Shown one piece after another: positions 33,759 to 47,612 of a DNA stretch of 64,000 nt. A program made the translations under genes and the position numbers. How positions within the stretch are numbered: position 1 is the stretch's first letter; each line of letters opens with the position of its first letter. The notes below the pieces were generated by a model. That model did not search any database, was not told the origin of the DNA, and saw only the letters and a program-made list of their open reading frames with translations. The stretch is from NCBI GenBank assembly GCA_020284085.1, contig JACEVL010000144.1, positions 1,621,001 to 1,685,000 of the forward strand, read 5' to 3'. The stretch is from Aporrectodea caliginosa. Its lineage: Eukaryota; Annelida; Clitellata; Crassiclitellata; Lumbricidae.

Positions 33759-34351
33759 TGTAGAGAAAGAACAATCAATATTAGTATAGTATAGATTTAT
33801 TTTATAAAGTTGCCATTAAGAAATGATTGACAGCTAACAGACCTAGGGGAGCGGAGGCGGAGGCCACGCCTGTCAAAGGGTGGAGGGGAGAGAAGGCAGA
33901 GAAGAGAGCAAGGCAAGAGGGAACGAATCGCAGGGTGCGATGGGGGGCGAAGGAGTTGATTGACAGGCGGTGGTGGATAGAAAACTGAAGGGACTCTTGA
34001 AGAGGGATTCGCAGCAGGGGAGCCGGAGAGAGAAGACGGGCTCGGCGGATCGGAAAGAGAGAGTAACGGACGATGCCGCTTTCTTATAAGTTGTTTAAAA
34101 ACAAGCAGTTTTATATATAACGGACGATGCCGCTCTTTTTATAAGTTGTTTCAAGTATGCAGTTTTTGATATATGAGGTGATAAATAATAACCAGAAAAC
34201 GAAAACCATCGTGCTCTTATTCTGTTAATCAGTCTCATCGAATTAGTTAAAGACCGACGCGCTACCGAAGAGATATAGCCTGCGCTCAGCCACATAGTAC
34301 CGCTACCACCATAACTGAAACGATAGTAGAAGAAACATCTTTTTCAGTACA
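33759..34351 (+). repeat. 3' LTR
   Basis: Second 593-bp LTR. The differences from the 5' LTR are one G/A near base 440 and two adjacent changes in GCGCT(CT/AC)CGAAG. Confidence 0.95.
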
Positions 34352-34618
34352 TGTGGGAAAAGACTCAATAAGATACAAATGAATACACCAGTAATCACGA
34401 AAGCATATACAGCAACAGTTACGCTATATATGAGAAGCGATCAGTTACATCAATAGAAATAATCTCGTAACAGAATAGGTAACAAATAAATTCAATTTAG
34501 TTTAATTTCTGCAAATTTCAACACCTCTGGGCCTCTTACAACTACCAATGACAAGACTGACGGAACTTATAATCCAGCGCACTTTATAAAACCATTATGC
34601 TCACAGATGGTATGTGGG
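34352..34618 (-). other. 3' flank of GPCR2, conserved among paralogues
   Basis: GGGAAAAGACTCAATAAGAT onwards matches the 3' flank of GPCR4 (from 51476) and of GPCR5 (62220-62375 and 62805-62930). It is therefore part of the duplicated receptor unit and probably includes the 3' UTR. Confidence 0.75.
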
Positions 34619-35809
34619 CTAGATGTTGTTCGTTTGTGCAGAATGGCTTGCTCTGGGGGTAGCTTTCAGTAGGCGGTTGTTGGATCCGAGTTGTGGCGTT
34701 GGAGGCGTCTCCAGACTTATCTGCTGAGTATCTACGTTACTTCCGATTTTATTTCCTTGACAAAATGTCTTTTTTATCTGCTCTCTAAACAAGCTACCGC
34801 TCAGGCAGTAGAGAATAAAGTTGATGGCATAGTTAATAACGTTGAACACTTCAGTAACTCGGCAAGCCACGTGCGTCTGCCACTTCGTCAGTTCATTGCA
34901 ATAGCTCACGCTCGGACACAGGATGCTGCGAAAGTAGTAGGCGATCGTGTAGGGAGCCCTGAGGGCTGTCGTTGCGACGCACACGGCCACGAGCATAATG
35001 GTCAGTTGGGTCTCTGTCGATAGTCCCGAGTTTGACCATTGTTTGCGTGAGCCTCGTACAGTTACGGCCAGTTGAGACATTCTCTTCTTCCGAGCACGGT
35101 AGAGTAGAACGATGATTATAACGGTGATTACAGCAATCAAGACACCGGGAATTATAAGAGTTCCGAATCTAATTATCGCGGTAGTCCAAATTTTATAGTC
35201 GTCATCACGTTCCTTCAAGATCTTGCACCGAGGCCATTTCTTACCCTCAATTTCAGAATGCCAGAAAGAAAATAGTGCGAGACTGAAGCTGATCATAGCA
35301 ATTATGAAGATAGCTACTCGACTTCGTCGCAGCGTCGAAATGCTACTTATCTTGAGTGGGAAGGCCACAGCAAGCATACGCTCCACAGCAATGGCAGTCG
35401 TAAGCCACACGGACCAAAGACCGCCGCCGTAGCGTAGAAAGTTAGCAATCGTACATGCAGCGATCGAAGTGTCATAAATGTTCAGTCCCAAGGAAGCGGG
35501 CAAATAGTATTTTCTCTCTAATAATGTGTAATAGGAAAACCAACGTATCATTTCCCCGACAAGAACGGTTGTATCGGCGATAGCAAGAGCGACAAGATAC
35601 TGTCCGGTGGTTGTACGACGCAGTATCGGCGATAACAGAAAGATGCAGATTGAGAATAAATTTCCGATGAGTCCAAACGGTATGACAATTCCAACTCCAT
35701 AAAAGTGAAAGCCGTCGGCATTGACGACGTGATGCTCGTACGACGCGGACTTTCCTGGTGTTGTACTTTCCCGGTTGACTGTCAAGTTCGAAGATGCATT
35801 CGTGTACAT
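34619..35809 (-). CDS. Rhodopsin-class GPCR, orphan peptide-receptor type (GPCR2)
   Basis: An intact 396-codon receptor. NAS and NLT sequons near the N-terminus point outside the cell. Seven helices are visible: GLIGN (Asn50) in TM1, LAIAD (Asp79) in TM2, Cys119 paired with Cys195, AVERM (Glu143-Arg144) replacing DRY, YRARKKR at the TM5 base, ALRAPYT (Pro286) in TM6, and NFILY (330-334) replacing NPxxY. CLSGSLFREQIKKTFC follows as the helix-8 region with a possible palmitoylated Cys. It is very similar to GPCR4 and GPCR5 and less so to GPCR1. The first 94 codons are duplicated at 41119-41404. The intact Gmr1-like element ends just downstream. The ligand is unknown; the FMRFamide-receptor-like character is inference from TM6/TM7. 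The conserved phrase TTTCTAGG just before the ATG could be a 3' splice site, so a 5' UTR intron is possible. Confidence 0.94.
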   Translation of the reverse strand: MYTNASSNLTVNRESTTPGKSASYEHHVVNADGFHFYGVGIVIPFGLIGNLFSICIFLLSPILRRTTTGQYLVALAIADTTVLVGEMIRWFSYYTLLERKYYLPASLGLNIYDTSIAACTIANFLRYGGGLWSVWLTTAIAVERMLAVAFPLKISSISTLRRSRVAIFIIAMISFSLALFSFWHSEIEGKKWPRCKILKERDDDYKIWTTAIIRFGTLIIPGVLIAVITVIIIVLLYRARKKRMSQLAVTVRGSRKQWSNSGLSTETQLTIMLVAVCVATTALRAPYTIAYYFRSILCPSVSYCNELTKWQTHVACRVTEVFNVINYAINFILYCLSGSLFREQIKKTFCQGNKIGSNVDTQQISLETPPTPQLGSNNRLLKATPRASHSAQTNNI

Positions 35810-35939
35810 GATGCCCTAGAAATTGCACGTATGTACAATTTTATAAACAATATTATGCAGAATTCTCCTATGAACAATTTTGCTTGCGTTATCAATCGGT
35901 TCTAATAGCACGATGAAACTTCTTATAAATATGTATGTT

Positions 35940-36045
35940 TCTGCTGACGTATACTCATATCGCTGACAGGTGAAAATGTACGTCATCACTGACACAATAA
36001 TAATTAATGACATTGTTCATTACATCGACGTATGATTGACGTGAT
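35940..36045 (-). promoter_or_regulatory. Candidate proximal promoter with CRE-like sites
   Basis: 136-234 bp upstream of the GPCR2 ATG lie TGACGTA (35945), TACGTCA (35979) and TGACGTG (36037). The same sites persist in the 5' flank of GPCR3 (41540-41640) and, despite greater divergence, of GPCR4 (53108-53200). TGACGT(A/C/G) is the half-site of CREB/ATF factors. Function is inferred only from conservation. Confidence 0.45.
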
Positions 36046-36307
36046 CGTACTTCTGTATTTTCATTGCGAGTTTCATTCGTTAATGTAATTTTTAAAGTAG
36101 GGCTTCTCTTTGAACTGTTTTATTGCAGTTTGCTTAATTCATTGCAGTTCATATAATGTCAATCAAAGCAACAACAACAGACCTGTTACTACCGTAGGGT
36201 TACACTGCAAAATTCAATGAGCGCCGTAAATTTTGGGTCACATAATTTTGAAGAAATTTGTGATTAGACTATTAAGAAGCACGCTTGTCTGGCTAATTTT
36301 CGTAGGC

Positions 36308-36509
<202 letters not shown>

Positions 36510-36511
<2 letters not shown>

Positions 36512-36950
36512 AATTAATTTATTTATTTATTTATTTTGCCCCGAGGTAAACATGATCCCTCATGGACTTCAAGATTTATTAAATTGCTAAAATTCTGGAA
36601 CGAGTTTAGAACACCTCGGGAAAAGGCTGGCAAAGGTCCCGCAGATTGCGACAGCATGGAATCGTTGTATGGCCAGATAAATACGCTGCAACAGATATGT
36701 GGTTTTGCGAAGGTCTCCTGACAGAAGGGTTAAAAGTCTCCTGATGCCAGTGATCAGGGACAGGCCGGCGGCGCCCACTGGGCCAAGTGTTTCGAAGGCC
36801 AGAGGCACGAAAGAGCGGTGTTTTTTGTGGTTTTCTTAAAGCAGCTATTTCAGCTGCAGCACCTGCTCTGATGGCGGTCGCTGAGACATATGATGCCGCC
36901 AAGGAATCGACTACTGGGTCGACGCCAATCATCGTCGTTATGACGGCGTC
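36510..36950 (-). pseudogene. Non-LTR retrotransposon C-terminal tail 2
   Basis: The minus strand reads VVDSLAASYVSATAIRAGAA, then after a frameshift FVPLAFETLGPVG, then SGDLRKTTYLLQRIYLAIQR and AICGTF. This is the C-terminal region of a large class of LINE polyproteins in which 'RAGAAAE.AA..K', 'F.PLAFETLGP' and 'LFQR.S.AIQR.NA' recur. It is followed by a 3' UTR ending CATGTTTACCTCGGGGC and an AT-rich tail. Assignment is by memory of the family pattern. Confidence 0.7.
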
Positions 36951-37079
36951 GTTAAATAAATGTTATCAACCGACTACTGGGTCGTCCCACGGTAGTGATT
37001 CCGGTTATTATTATTATTGTTATTTTTATTTAGTATTTGTTTTTAACCCGAGGTAGTTCTGATCCTTCAGGCTATTAAA

Positions 37080-37655
37080 TCTATGAGCGGAGATAGTGAG
37101 ATGGACGTCAGGAACGGCCTTTCCCTCGGCAAGATTTGGCTGAGCAAACTAACCACGAAAGGTAACTGCATTGAAGCGCTAAATGGTGACTGCTAGCTCT
37201 GAAGGAGATAACAGGTTTCTTTCTGGTCTCCGGTAATTAAGGTTAGGTTTCGTCCCAAATCTTAATGATGTCCAGACCGCTGTTAATTGATGCGTCCCAA
37301 GGTCTGGAAAGCAAGCGGCACAAACAGGTGGATCGCTAGGAGCTGGTTGTACTTGATGTTCTTTCTTGCCGACGCCAGTACTACCGCCGACACCACAGAG
37401 GTGGATGTCACATGCAGGTAGGAGTGAGCCACGGTCACGTCCCAGATAAGACTATGCCCTCTATACCATGGGATCAGCGTCAGGCCGCGTTTCGCTTACC
37501 GTCAGACCTCGAGAGCCCGGGTGGCTCTTTGATGTTAGGCATACCCGCCCGTTTGAGGCTGCGGCCGATCAGGTCAGGTCGTTCAGTACCGCGTGTCTCG
37601 CGAGCCTGCCAGGGTTGCAGTAGGACAGCCCAAGTGTTCCGTTCGCAGCAACCAC
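37080..37655 (-). pseudogene. Non-LTR retrotransposon C-terminal tail 1
   Basis: On the minus strand: RHAVLNDL, IGRSLKRAGMPNIKEPPGLS RSDGKR, then in another frame IPWYRGHSLIWDVTVAHSYL, ARKNIKYNQLL, FVPLAFQTLGRIN, and finally ITGDQKETCYLLQS. These are the successive blocks of the same C-terminal domain as tail 2, from a different LINE subfamily, with several frameshifts. The two tails lie head to tail in the same orientation. Its 3' end (36990-37080) also carries CTCGGGTTAAAAACAA and a TAA-rich tail. A sister copy with RT remains at 53430-53684. Confidence 0.72.
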
Positions 37656-38136
37656 CGCTCCAATCAATCAATCAAATCAATTAATTTCGTTTCTTCACAA
37701 CACCAAGCTGACAGGTCGCAACTTGTTACAGGTAACAGATGGGAAAATTGTCTAAGCTCTGACAGTTAGTTATTAAATTGGTTGAGATAGCAAATATTTA
37801 TTATCTCTGCTCTAACTAAAGAAGAATTAGGCTAGTGGCAATATGTTAGTTACGGCAACGAACGAGGTAACGAATATGGTATAGACCGGAGATACTGTAT
37901 TTAAGGGCACAACACAAGGGCAGACTTGCGGCTCTCTTATACCCACCCCAGGCGGAGACCCACCGCGATTCTCACTACATCGTCTTCCATCAGCAGACCT
38001 CAGGACGATATCGAAAGAGCGAATAGCCAGTCACCGCTGGTGGGATATGCGGCTGATGGTATGCGTCGTCATAAGGGGTACCCAGTGCTTCCACTACTTT
38101 CAGCACGAGCGCCCTGTCCCAGTAGGATTATGAAAT
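37656..38136. other. Unassigned, within duplicated block
   Basis: (GATT)n on the minus strand at 37660-37676 may be a SINE or LINE tail. The 70-codon ORF at 37926-38138 is unassigned. Confidence 0.35.
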
Positions 38137-38240
38137 GAGGTCTTTCACTCAAAACGGAAAACATTGGTTTTTAACAAGACTAGTCCTTGCTCGAATCCGC
38201 TTCTTCGCATTTCTTCCCTCGCCATTTCAACTCAAAACAC
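38137..38240 (+). pseudogene. L2/CR1-type LINE C-terminal fragment
   Basis: GTCTTTCACTCAAAACGGAA and CCATTTCAACTCAAAAC match the end of the LINE at 19128-19225, giving VFHSKRKTLVF-type codons. Duplicated at 43739-43842. Confidence 0.65.
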
Positions 38241-38812
38241 CATCCACCTTAGCCGTCTGACTGTGTGCTTGAATAACTCTCCGGATTTTAAGGATTCGTT
38301 GAGAAATGGTTCAAGTCTTATTTTGCATCAAGAGCATAGGGTCAACGCAGTTTCTACCTGAAAATTTCCACGACAACTGGCCGAGCCTATTCTTGATAAT
38401 TATGCAGTAAAGGTTGTTCCTATTCAAGTAATAATATCGTTTTCAAGAGGAAGTAATACCTGTATGTTTTCAATGCCATATAAAACCTGTTGTTAGTCTA
38501 GAAACCTTCAGCCGAGACTGTGAGATCCACAGTTTAGCGACATCTCATGGCAACAAAGGCCGTTGACGTCGGCAGAAATTATACTTAACAGTTCTCATCG
38601 TTCGCATTGCTGAAACAATTGTTATGTCCTTATGATAGAGCCAACGCCTTGCCTAATTATACGCGTCTCTGATCTTTCACCGCTTTTTCCATGCACTTGT
38701 TGTCGATTGTCACTACCAATTGAGACCGCGCCTTCACATCTTTGTGTTGCCAACCAAAGATGACAAACACTACATCTCACGCGTCTTATATAGAAAGCCA
38801 TCCACAGTCCAT

Positions 38813-38953
38813 CCTATGTCCATGATAAATTATCTAATCTCATGAGTCTTGTATATAATATTATGAGCATAAATAAATAGGTCGTCTCATCAAACATTTT
38901 TCATACAATTGCCAACACTCTCCCTGAGATAAATTTATTAGGCATGAACATAG
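38813..38953. repeat. Inverted-repeat-flanked segment, inverted in sister copy
   Basis: CCTATGTCCATG on the left and CATGAACATAGG on the right flank it. Its content appears in reverse complement at 44578-44715. Confidence 0.75.
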
Positions 38954-39459
38954 GGATTATATCAATCTCATTTTGTCGCTGTAATAAGAACATTTCACTA
39001 GAATTCTTTTCATATTTTTTCTATTTCACAATGTATCTGATAGTCTATAGTCTTTTGTTATCAATAAAACAATATAATAATAATAATTTCTTAAAGATAC
39101 GCTATATAAATATGTGTTTACAATTACGATTACGATGTGCAAGTAATTGTAATTGTAATTGCAATTGTGAAGGTTGTCCTATTGCATCAATAAAATCGCT
39201 GTTATCATGTGTCTTTCACACTCGTCAGCAAATCCGTTAGAGCAAGATCATACTCCTTGGATTTACTGTTGAGGAAAACAAAAAGATAACTTACCATGTC
39301 TACCTTAGTATGCAACGCACTTGACTGCACTGGGTTAAGTAGTAGACTCCCTATGTTGAGGAGTTTGAAGAGGGTAAAATGGAAATGCAGGTCATGGTCA
39401 ATCAAATTAAGTTGGAGTTAAGTTTGGGCTATATAGAATTCTAATTAAGACATGGACGA
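38954..39459. other. No gene recognised
   Basis: (TAATTG)n-like stretch near 39145-39165. A LINE-like 3' phrase, AAAGATACGCTATATAAATATG with TTACAATTACGATTACGAT, lies at 39092-39135. Confidence 0.4.
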
Positions 39460-39890
39460 AAGTGTAAAACACACAGACGTTTATCAGATAAAAATTGATA
39501 CATGGTTTATTCGTATAGGGTAGAAATATTTTTCTCTTTAATTGACTTACCGTCAATCAAAGTCCTTGTGGCGTGCAGAACAAAAGCTACCTAATATAAA
39601 GACACAGAACAATAGCAATATTATTGCGTGCAGGTGAACTCAGTGACAGAAACAGTCAGTTATAAGATAGATCATACAAGACAGTGTTTAAGCCGACTTT
39701 GCATATGAATGAAGTGAATGAATATGAATGAACTAATTTTACATTACCGTGGCTTAGTATCTATCGGTCAGCTACGTTGGTTAGAGCGTGTGTGCCATGT
39801 GCCTTTCTGCGTAAATTTACCCGTTCGCAGAAATGATCCCAACCCCATGACCAATGGGGTAGTATCGCCCACGACCATACCCAGGAGAGC
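39460..39890. repeat. Segmental repeat shared with 20340-20790
   Basis: See the 20340 entry. Here it is fused directly to the triplicated module. Confidence 0.85.
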
Positions 39891-40789
39891 CCTTGAATTG
39901 CATCACATAACTGTGCTTATTATAATAAATACTCACGTTTGTGTGAATGCTGACGAGTTTGTGAAACCTTTCGCTGACAGCAGGCAACGTCTCACCTAGG
40001 TGGCACTGCTTTCCTGTTCCTCGGGTCAGCTCAATTTCCCATAGGTCACTCGAAGACGACGTTTGACGTGGGGTCCCGGCTACAGATGGCGACCCTGCTG
40101 TGTAGATGGCAACCCCGCTATAGATGGCGATAGTCTTTGATGCGCACCACGAAACCACTGCAAAAGATTCGATAAAGGCGCTCAGCAGCAGTTCAACTAT
40201 TCAGTTACTCTAACACTAAGACTGTTATGAACGCAAGCGATTTCCTATACCTATATTATATATATCTACACACCTACAGGCCGTGGTCTATAAATAAACG
40301 TGGGTTCAGGACGTACTAAGCTATCTATCACTGCACATTGCACAAGCGAATGACAACGAAACTTCGTTATTTGAAGTTAAGTGGACCGTCGTTAGCAGTT
40401 TCATAATATATCCGTGGTTCATACAAGTGATACATTCACGACAAGCTCTATGCGACTTTTCTTGAAAATTTTTAATACTCATAAACAAGTAATAACTGCA
40501 TCTACAGCATGCTTCATTGATTATACTAAATGCGTGTGCGGTTGTGTGTGTGGGTTTAAAATTAAAGATGATAGTTGAAAACACTACACATGTATTTAAA
40601 TATCAACTGCAAGACAAAATACTTAAACGCTCCTGACAACTACAAACCACAGCCGGAAGTTCTTAGAAAAGCTGCTAAATAGAATCATACGTAAAATGTT
40701 GCACGGAGTTCAGATGATGGTGGGACCACTGATGACAACGAGATTCCATTCCCGAAGGGCTTCCGCGATGCCAGCAAACTGTGAGTCTC

Positions 40790-40846
<57 letters not shown>

Positions 40847-41115
40847 CTCTCTCTCTCTGGTGCTTTCGTTCGGTGTTACTCGATTAGAAGTTGGTCAACA
40901 ACTCAACATGTGTGTTCTTTTTGTTTTCTTCACGTTGAATACGTGTTCAGCGGTAACCATAAAAGCCTCGCTAACATTAGTCTGGTATTTGCCATTTTCT
41001 ACGCATAGCAATAGGCTACATAATATTATGTTTTGTCACACATAGATTCTTTATCTTTTGCGACACCATTTTTTAAATGGACACTCTTGCATCAAAGATC
41101 GAAATGGAGACTATT
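39890..41115. repeat. Triplicated module, copy B
   Basis: Aligns with 45500-46640 up to GAAATGGAGACTATTTC, where the inserted copy of the receptor block begins. TAGATGGCGA occurs in three tandem variants at 40082-40130. TCAGTT is at 40201 and the ATG at 40227, opening a 30-codon frame. Confidence 0.88.
40779..40859. repeat. (CT)n microsatellite
   Basis: Near-perfect CT. The sister copy near 46370 has only GTCTCTCTCTGG. Confidence 0.95.
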
Positions 41116-41118
41116 TCA

Positions 41119-41404
41119 ATGTGTAATAGGAAAACCAACGTATCATTTCCCCGACAAGAACGGTTGTATCGGCGATAGCAAGAGCGACAAGATACTGTCC
41201 GGTGGTTGTACGACGTAGTATCGGCGATAACAGAAAGATGCAGATTGAGAATAAATTTCCGATCAGTCCAAACGGTATGACAATTCCAACTCCATAAAAG
41301 TGAAAGCCGTCGGCATTGACGACGTGATGCTCGTACGACGCGGACTTTCCTGGTGTTGTACTTTCCCGGTTGACTGTCAAGTTCGAAGATGCATTCGTGT
41401 ACAT
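41119..41404 (-). pseudogene. GPCR 5' fragment (GPCR3)
   Basis: Codons 1-94 match GPCR2, covering the N-terminus, TM1 and TM2, and then the duplication junction introduces one or two foreign codons and a stop. TM3-TM7 are absent. Its upstream region still carries the CRE-like sites, so it may be transcribed, but it cannot make a receptor. Confidence 0.93.
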
Positions 41405-41902
41405 GATGCCCTAGAAATTGCACGTATGTACAATTTTATAAACAATATTATGCAGAATTCTCCTGTGAACAATTTTGCTTGCGTTATCAATCGGTTCTAA
41501 TAGCACGATGAAACTTCTTATAAATATGTATGTTTCTGCTGACGTATACTCATATCGCTGACAGGTGAAAATGTACGTCATCACTGACACAATAATAATT
41601 AATGACATTGTTCATTACATCGACGTATGATTGACGTGATCGTACTTCTGTATTTTCATTGCGAGTTTCATTCGTTAATGTAATTTTTAAAGTAGGGCTT
41701 CTCTTTGAACTGTTTTATTGCAGTTTGCTTAATTCATTGCAGTTCATATAATGTCAATCAAAGCAACAACAACAGACCTGTTACTACCGTAGGGTTACAC
41801 TGCAAAATTCAATGAGCGCCGTAAATTTTGGGTCACATAATTTTGAAGAAATTTGTGATTAGACTATTAAGAAGCACGCTTGTCTGGCTAATTTTCGTAG
41901 GC

Positions 41903-41963
<61 letters not shown>

Positions 41964-41977
41964 TATTATTATTATTA

Positions 41978-43257
<1,280 letters not shown>

Positions 43258-44389
43258 CGCTCCAATCAATCAATCAAATCAATTAATTTCGTTTCTTCAC
43301 AACACCAAGCTGACAGGTCGCAACTTGTTACAGGTAACAGATGGGAAAATTGTCTAAGCTCTGACAGTTAGTTATTAAATTGGTTGAGATAGCAAATATT
43401 TATTATCTCTGCTCTAACTAAAGAAGAGTTAGGCTAGTGGCAATATGTTAGTTACGGCAACGAACGAGGTAACGAATATGGTATAGACCGGAGATAATGT
43501 ATTTAAGGGCACAACACAAGGGCAGACTTGCGGCTCTCTTATACCCACCCCAGGCGGAGACCCACCGCGATTCTCACTACATCGTCTTCCATCAGCAGAC
43601 CTCAGGACGATATCGAAAGAGCGAATAGCCAGTCACCGCTGGTGGGATATGCGGCTGATGGTATGCGTCGTCATAAGGGGTACCCAGTGCTTCCACTACT
43701 TTCAGCACGAGCGCCCTGTCCCAGTAGGATTATGAAATGAGGTCTTTCACTCAAAACGGAAAACATTGGTTTTTAACAAGACTAGTCCTTGCTCGAATCC
43801 GCTTCTTCGCATTTCTTCCCTCGCCATTTCAACTCAAAACACCATCCACCTTAGCCGTCTGACTGTGTGCTTGAATAACTCTCCGGATTTTAAGGATTCG
43901 TTGAGAAATGGTTCAAGTCTTATTTTGCATCAAGAGCATAGGGTCAACGCTAGTTTCTACCTGAAAATTTCTACGACAACTGGCCGAGTCTATTCTTGAA
44001 AATTATGCAGTAAAGTTGTTCCTATTCCAGTAATAAAATCGTTTTCAAGAGGAATAGTCCTACCTGTATGTTTTCAATGCCATATTAAACCTGTTGTTAG
44101 TCTAGAAACTGTCAGCCGAGACTGTCATATCCACTGTTTAGCGACATCTCATGGCAACAAAGGCCGCTGACGTCGTTCGCATGGCTGAAACATTTTTATG
44201 TCCTTATGATGCAGCCTAAACTTTGCCTAATTATAGGCCTACACGTCTCTGATCTTTCACCGCTTTTTCCATGCACTTGTTGTCGATTGTCACTACCAAT
44301 TGAGACCGCGCCTTCACATCTTTGTGTTGCCAATCAAAGATGACAAACACTACATCTCACGCGTCTTATATAGAAAAGCCATCCTATGT

Positions 44390-44577
44390 GGGCATATTTA
44401 TATATAGCGTCTCTTTAACAAATTATTATTATATTCGTTTATTGATAACAAAAACCGATAGACGCCGCTATCGGGTGCATTGTGAAATAGGAAAAACACG
44501 TAAAGAATACTAGTGAAATGTTCTTATTACAGCAACAAATGAGTATTGATCTAATCAGAGTGTATATGTCTGATAAT
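44390..44577. other. Insert absent from the sister block
   Basis: About 190 bp beginning GGGCATATTTATATATAGCG. It resembles a retroelement 3' end (ATTCGTTTATTGATAAC on the minus side). Confidence 0.4.
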
Positions 44578-44715
44578 ATCTATGTCCATGCCTAATAAAT
44601 TTACCTCAGGGAGAGTGTTTCCAATTGTGTAAAGAATGCTTGAGGAGACGACCTATTTATTTATGCTTAATTCTTATAATACAAGACTCACGAGATTCGA
44701 TAATTTATCATCTTT
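44578..44715. repeat. Inverted copy of 38813-38953
   Basis: TCTATGTCCATGCCTAATAA ... GATAATTTATCAT is the reverse complement of the 38.8-kb segment with about 10-15% divergence. Confidence 0.75.
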
Positions 44716-45249
44716 AGTGGATGGATAATTATGGATAAGTGCATTATTTTCAGCAGTCATCTGAAATAATGTCCACTCCGTTACCATACATAAATCCTTG
44801 CACTACTAGGCCTACCTACTTACCAACATCTGGGCCTGCTGCAAATTGGTCAGACCATTTGATGACGTCTGTATTTGTGTATACTTCCGTTTATAAATTT
44901 ATATCGAATAGATGCGGTAATAATTTGGTTTGAAAGGTGTAAGCTACGATTGATACTTTGTATAGGTGTCCACTTCGTTACCGAGATATAATCTACATTG
45001 AAAATGCTCATGTAATCAACAATTATGAGGTTTCAACTCCTAATGAACCAAATTGATATGTTGTGGTCCGAAATACAGGCGATAATAAGTTTGTTTCATG
45101 TTATGTTGAAATTGTCCACTCTGTTACCTGTTAGGCATACAGTACATGAATTTAATCTAATACCAGAAATTGACTCATGTATGTATCAAGACAGTTAATA
45201 AAGCGTCTGTGATATAGGCTACCTTTTAAGAACACTGTGCCTGCTTGTA
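44716..45249. other. Diverged tandem phrase, no gene
   Basis: TCCACT(C/T)CGTTACC recurs at 44772, 44970 and 45116 in similar contexts, so this is an old ~150-200 bp tandem repeat. Confidence 0.5.
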
Positions 45250-45254
45250 TGATC

Positions 45255-45385
45255 TAGCTTAATCCAGTCTGATCTGGTTTGATTTATGAGAAGCAATAAT
45301 TAAAACAAAGTGAATCAGATTAGATTAAGCCAAACCAGATAAAACTGGATTACGCCAAACCAGATAAAACTGGATTAAGACAAAC
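45255..45385. repeat. Minisatellite with inverted arm
   Basis: GCCAAACCAGATAAAACTGG occurs in about three units on the right. The left arm CTTAATCCAGTCTGATCTGG is its inverse, so a hairpin could form. Confidence 0.7.
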
Positions 45386-45499
45386 CCGAGGTAGGCCTAT
45401 TTCGAGGGCGCTATGTAGGTACTCGGTTATTTTAGATGCATAGGCCTACAGTCATGCATACCACATAAGGTCTACATAGTGCGACCAAAAGCAAAGTAG

Positions 45500-46640
45500 C
45501 GTCTTTGAATTGAACCATATAACTGTGCTTATTATAATAAAATAATGTACTCGCGTTTGTGTGAATGTTGGGAAACCTTTCGCTGACAGCAGTTAATCGT
45601 CTCACCTAGGTGGCGCAGCTTTCCTCTTCCTCGGTTCAGATCAATTTCCCAGAGGTCACTCGAAGACGTCACGATCCTGCTATGATGGCGACGGTCTTTG
45701 AAGCAACCCGCTGTGCCTTATGGATATCACTGCACAAGATTCCATAATGTCGCTCAGCTATTCAGTTACTCTTGACACTAAGACTGTCATGAACGCAAGT
45801 GATTTCCTATACCTATATGATGTATATTCACACACCTACAGACCGTGGCCTATAAATAAACGTGGGCTCAATACGTACAAAGCTATCTATCACTGCACAT
45901 TGCACAAGCGAACGACAATGAAACTTCGTTATTTGAAGTTAAGTGGACCGTCGTCAGCAGTTCCATATATCCGGGGTTCATACAAGTGATTTATTCACGA
46001 GAAGGTCTATGTGACTTTTCGTGAAAGTTTTTAATACTCATAAACAATTAAATAACTACATCTACAGCATGCGTTATTGGTGATACTAAATGTGCTTGTG
46101 TATGCGTGTGTTGAAAAATAAAAGAATACCATTTTAAAACACAACACATGTATTAGGCCTAAGTATAAACTTAGACAAAACACTGAAACATTCCCGACGA
46201 CTACAAACCAGAACAGGAAGTCAAAAGAAAAGCTGCCAAATAGACTGAGAGGTAATTAATGTTGCATAGAGTTCATATGATGGTTGGACCATTGGTGGCA
46301 ACCAGATTACTCTGGGCCTCATTTGAGCTTATAACATTCACGTAGGTCTTCCGCGATGCCATCAAATTGAGTCTCTCTCTGGCGCTTTCGTTCGGTGTTA
46401 CTCGATTAGAAGTTGGTCAACAACTCAACATGTGTGTTCTTTTGTTTTCTTCACGTTGAATACGTGTTCAGCGGTAACCATAAAAGCCTCGCTAACATTA
46501 GTCTGGTATTTGCCATTTTCTACGCATAGCAATAGGCTACATAATATTATGTTTTGTCACACATAGATTCTTTATCTTTTGCGACACCATTTTTTAAATG
46601 GACACTCTTGCATCAAAGATCGAAATGGAGACTATTTCAT
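45500..46640. repeat. Triplicated module, copy C
   Basis: Uninterrupted version of copy B. TCAGTT at 45772 and ATG at 45789 open a 66-codon frame to 45989, the longest of the three copies. No known domain or signal peptide is seen, and the frame is broken in A and B. Confidence 0.85.

Positions 46641-47612
<972 letters not shown>

Larger units (their letters stand above)
27095..34351 (+). mobile_element. Gmr1-like Ty3/gypsy LTR retrotransposon, structurally complete
   Basis: A 7257-bp element has two 593-bp LTRs that start TGTA and end TACA. I count three differences between them by eye, so the insertion or last homogenisation is young. Inside are a leader, one 1614-codon Gag-Pol frame and a 3' untranslated stretch. 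Integrase lies before reverse transcriptase, which among Ty3/gypsy elements defines the Gmr1-like group. The element sits about 270 bp downstream of the GPCR2 stop codon and in the opposite orientation. Two irregularities are noted. No target-site duplication is visible, and the 25 bp before the 3' LTR (with the purine tract) are also present before the 5' LTR. Confidence 0.93.

Noticed and set aside
34691..35023. Plus-strand ORFs over the receptors (also 945-1313, 1386-1685, 63006-63335)
   Set aside because: Antisense shadows of GPCR coding sequence.
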